Below, in pieces: positions 6,080 to 6,293 of a DNA stretch of 6,293 nt. Position numbers and translations under genes: made by a program. Source of the DNA: Candidatus Tayloriibacteriota bacterium. Its GTDB lineage: Bacteria > Patescibacteriota > Minisyncoccia > Phycocordibacterales > PALSA-1337. Every line of letters begins with the position of its first letter. Position 1 is the first letter of the stretch. The DNA lies in NCBI GenBank assembly GCA_026395105.1, contig JAPLZH010000035.1, forward strand, positions 1-6,293. The letters are read 5' to 3'. Under the pieces are notes generated by a model. The model did not search any database, had not been told where the DNA came from, and was given only the letters and a program-made list of their open reading frames with translations.

Positions 6080-6115
6080 AAAATGATTAATTTGTCCAAT
6101 AATAAATGCAAAGTG

Positions 6116-6144
6116 ATGCTATCAGATAATGAACATAATGTCAA
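6116..6144 (-). promoter_or_regulatory. Promoter of the peptidoglycan-binding gene
   Basis: On the minus strand a perfect TTGACA (6144-6139) is followed after 17 nt by TAGCAT (6121-6116, four of six to TATAAT), preceded by TGA as in an extended -10 box. The predicted start near 6109 gives a leader of about 30 nt before the ATG at 6079. That leader contains only a weak GGA and no clear Shine-Dalgarno sequence. Confidence 0.6.
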
Positions 6145-6206
6145 GGTTTTTTACAGTAAGTACCCACACCCTCCCCAATCTCCATATTTATCAACCTTAA
6201 ATAGAC

Positions 6207-6293
6207 ATGAACTTTTGGAACCAGTTCCTGGGATTATTCCACTTAAGAGATAGGAGTACAGAGGCTAGTATGGAGGTAGTTTCTGCACCTCTT
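6207..6293 (+). CDS. Possible start of an unidentified gene, cut by the window edge
   Basis: An ATG at 6207 opens a frame of 29 codons that stays open to the window end (MNFWNQFLGLFHLRDRST...). The other two plus frames close quickly. A -10-like TTAAAT at 6197-6202 stands 4 nt before the ATG, reminiscent of the leaderless arrangement proposed for tsaD. It would be divergent from the peptidoglycan-binding gene, with 127 nt between the start codons. I do not recognise the sequence. One minus-strand frame is also open over this stretch (stop near 6199), so the assignment is uncertain. Confidence 0.3.
   Translation, partial: MNFWNQFLGLFHLRDRSTEASMEVVSAPL

Noticed and set aside
5883..6086. Plus-strand open frame opposite the signal-peptide gene
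   Set aside because: Antisense to a well-supported secreted protein; no family resemblance.

Overview
The window looks like a compact, AT-rich bacterial genome of the Candidate Phyla Radiation (Patescibacteria, most likely a Parcubacteria-type lineage). This is inferred from gene content: a secreted peptidoglycan-binding-domain protein with a Ser/Thr-rich spacer, a prepilin-like Cys-rich surface protein, an enlarged TsaD, a tRNA without encoded CCA, and genes without clear Shine-Dalgarno sequences. All stops used are TAA, and nothing indicates a recoded genetic code.

Layout. Positions 1-429 hold no convincing gene. They contain copy 1 of a structured, locally GC-rich repeat (180-353) built from consecutive hairpins. 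A 732-codon gene (430-2628) follows. Its first ~308 residues are a nearly complete RhuM-family protein, and its last ~420 residues look like a separate exported pilin-like protein fused in frame. Six bases later is a DMT/EamA-type permease gene (2635-3492) interrupted by an in-frame TAA at codon 57. Next come tRNA-Val(GAC) (3546-3618) and a strong terminator, whose far side carries an inverted copy of the last 20 nt of the tRNA. That inverted copy runs into copy 2 of the repeat (3683-3761). tsaD (3802-5073), a universal tRNA-modification gene, follows and converges with a secreted peptidoglycan-binding-domain protein on the minus strand (5090-6079). One GC-rich hairpin between them serves as a terminator and also encodes the last residues of TsaD. 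The right edge may hold the start of a further plus-strand gene.

How the parts relate. tsaD and tRNA-Val both belong to translation but need not be functionally linked: TsaD modifies ANN-decoding tRNAs, and this tRNA reads GUY codons. The RhuM-pilin fusion and the permease are closely spaced and probably co-transcribed. The most unusual material is non-coding: a two-copy modular repeat with T-arm-like ends, and a 43-bp foldback that duplicates the tRNA 3' end. No integrase, transposase, CRISPR array or recognisable defence operon is present, although RhuM genes are often found in accessory regions.
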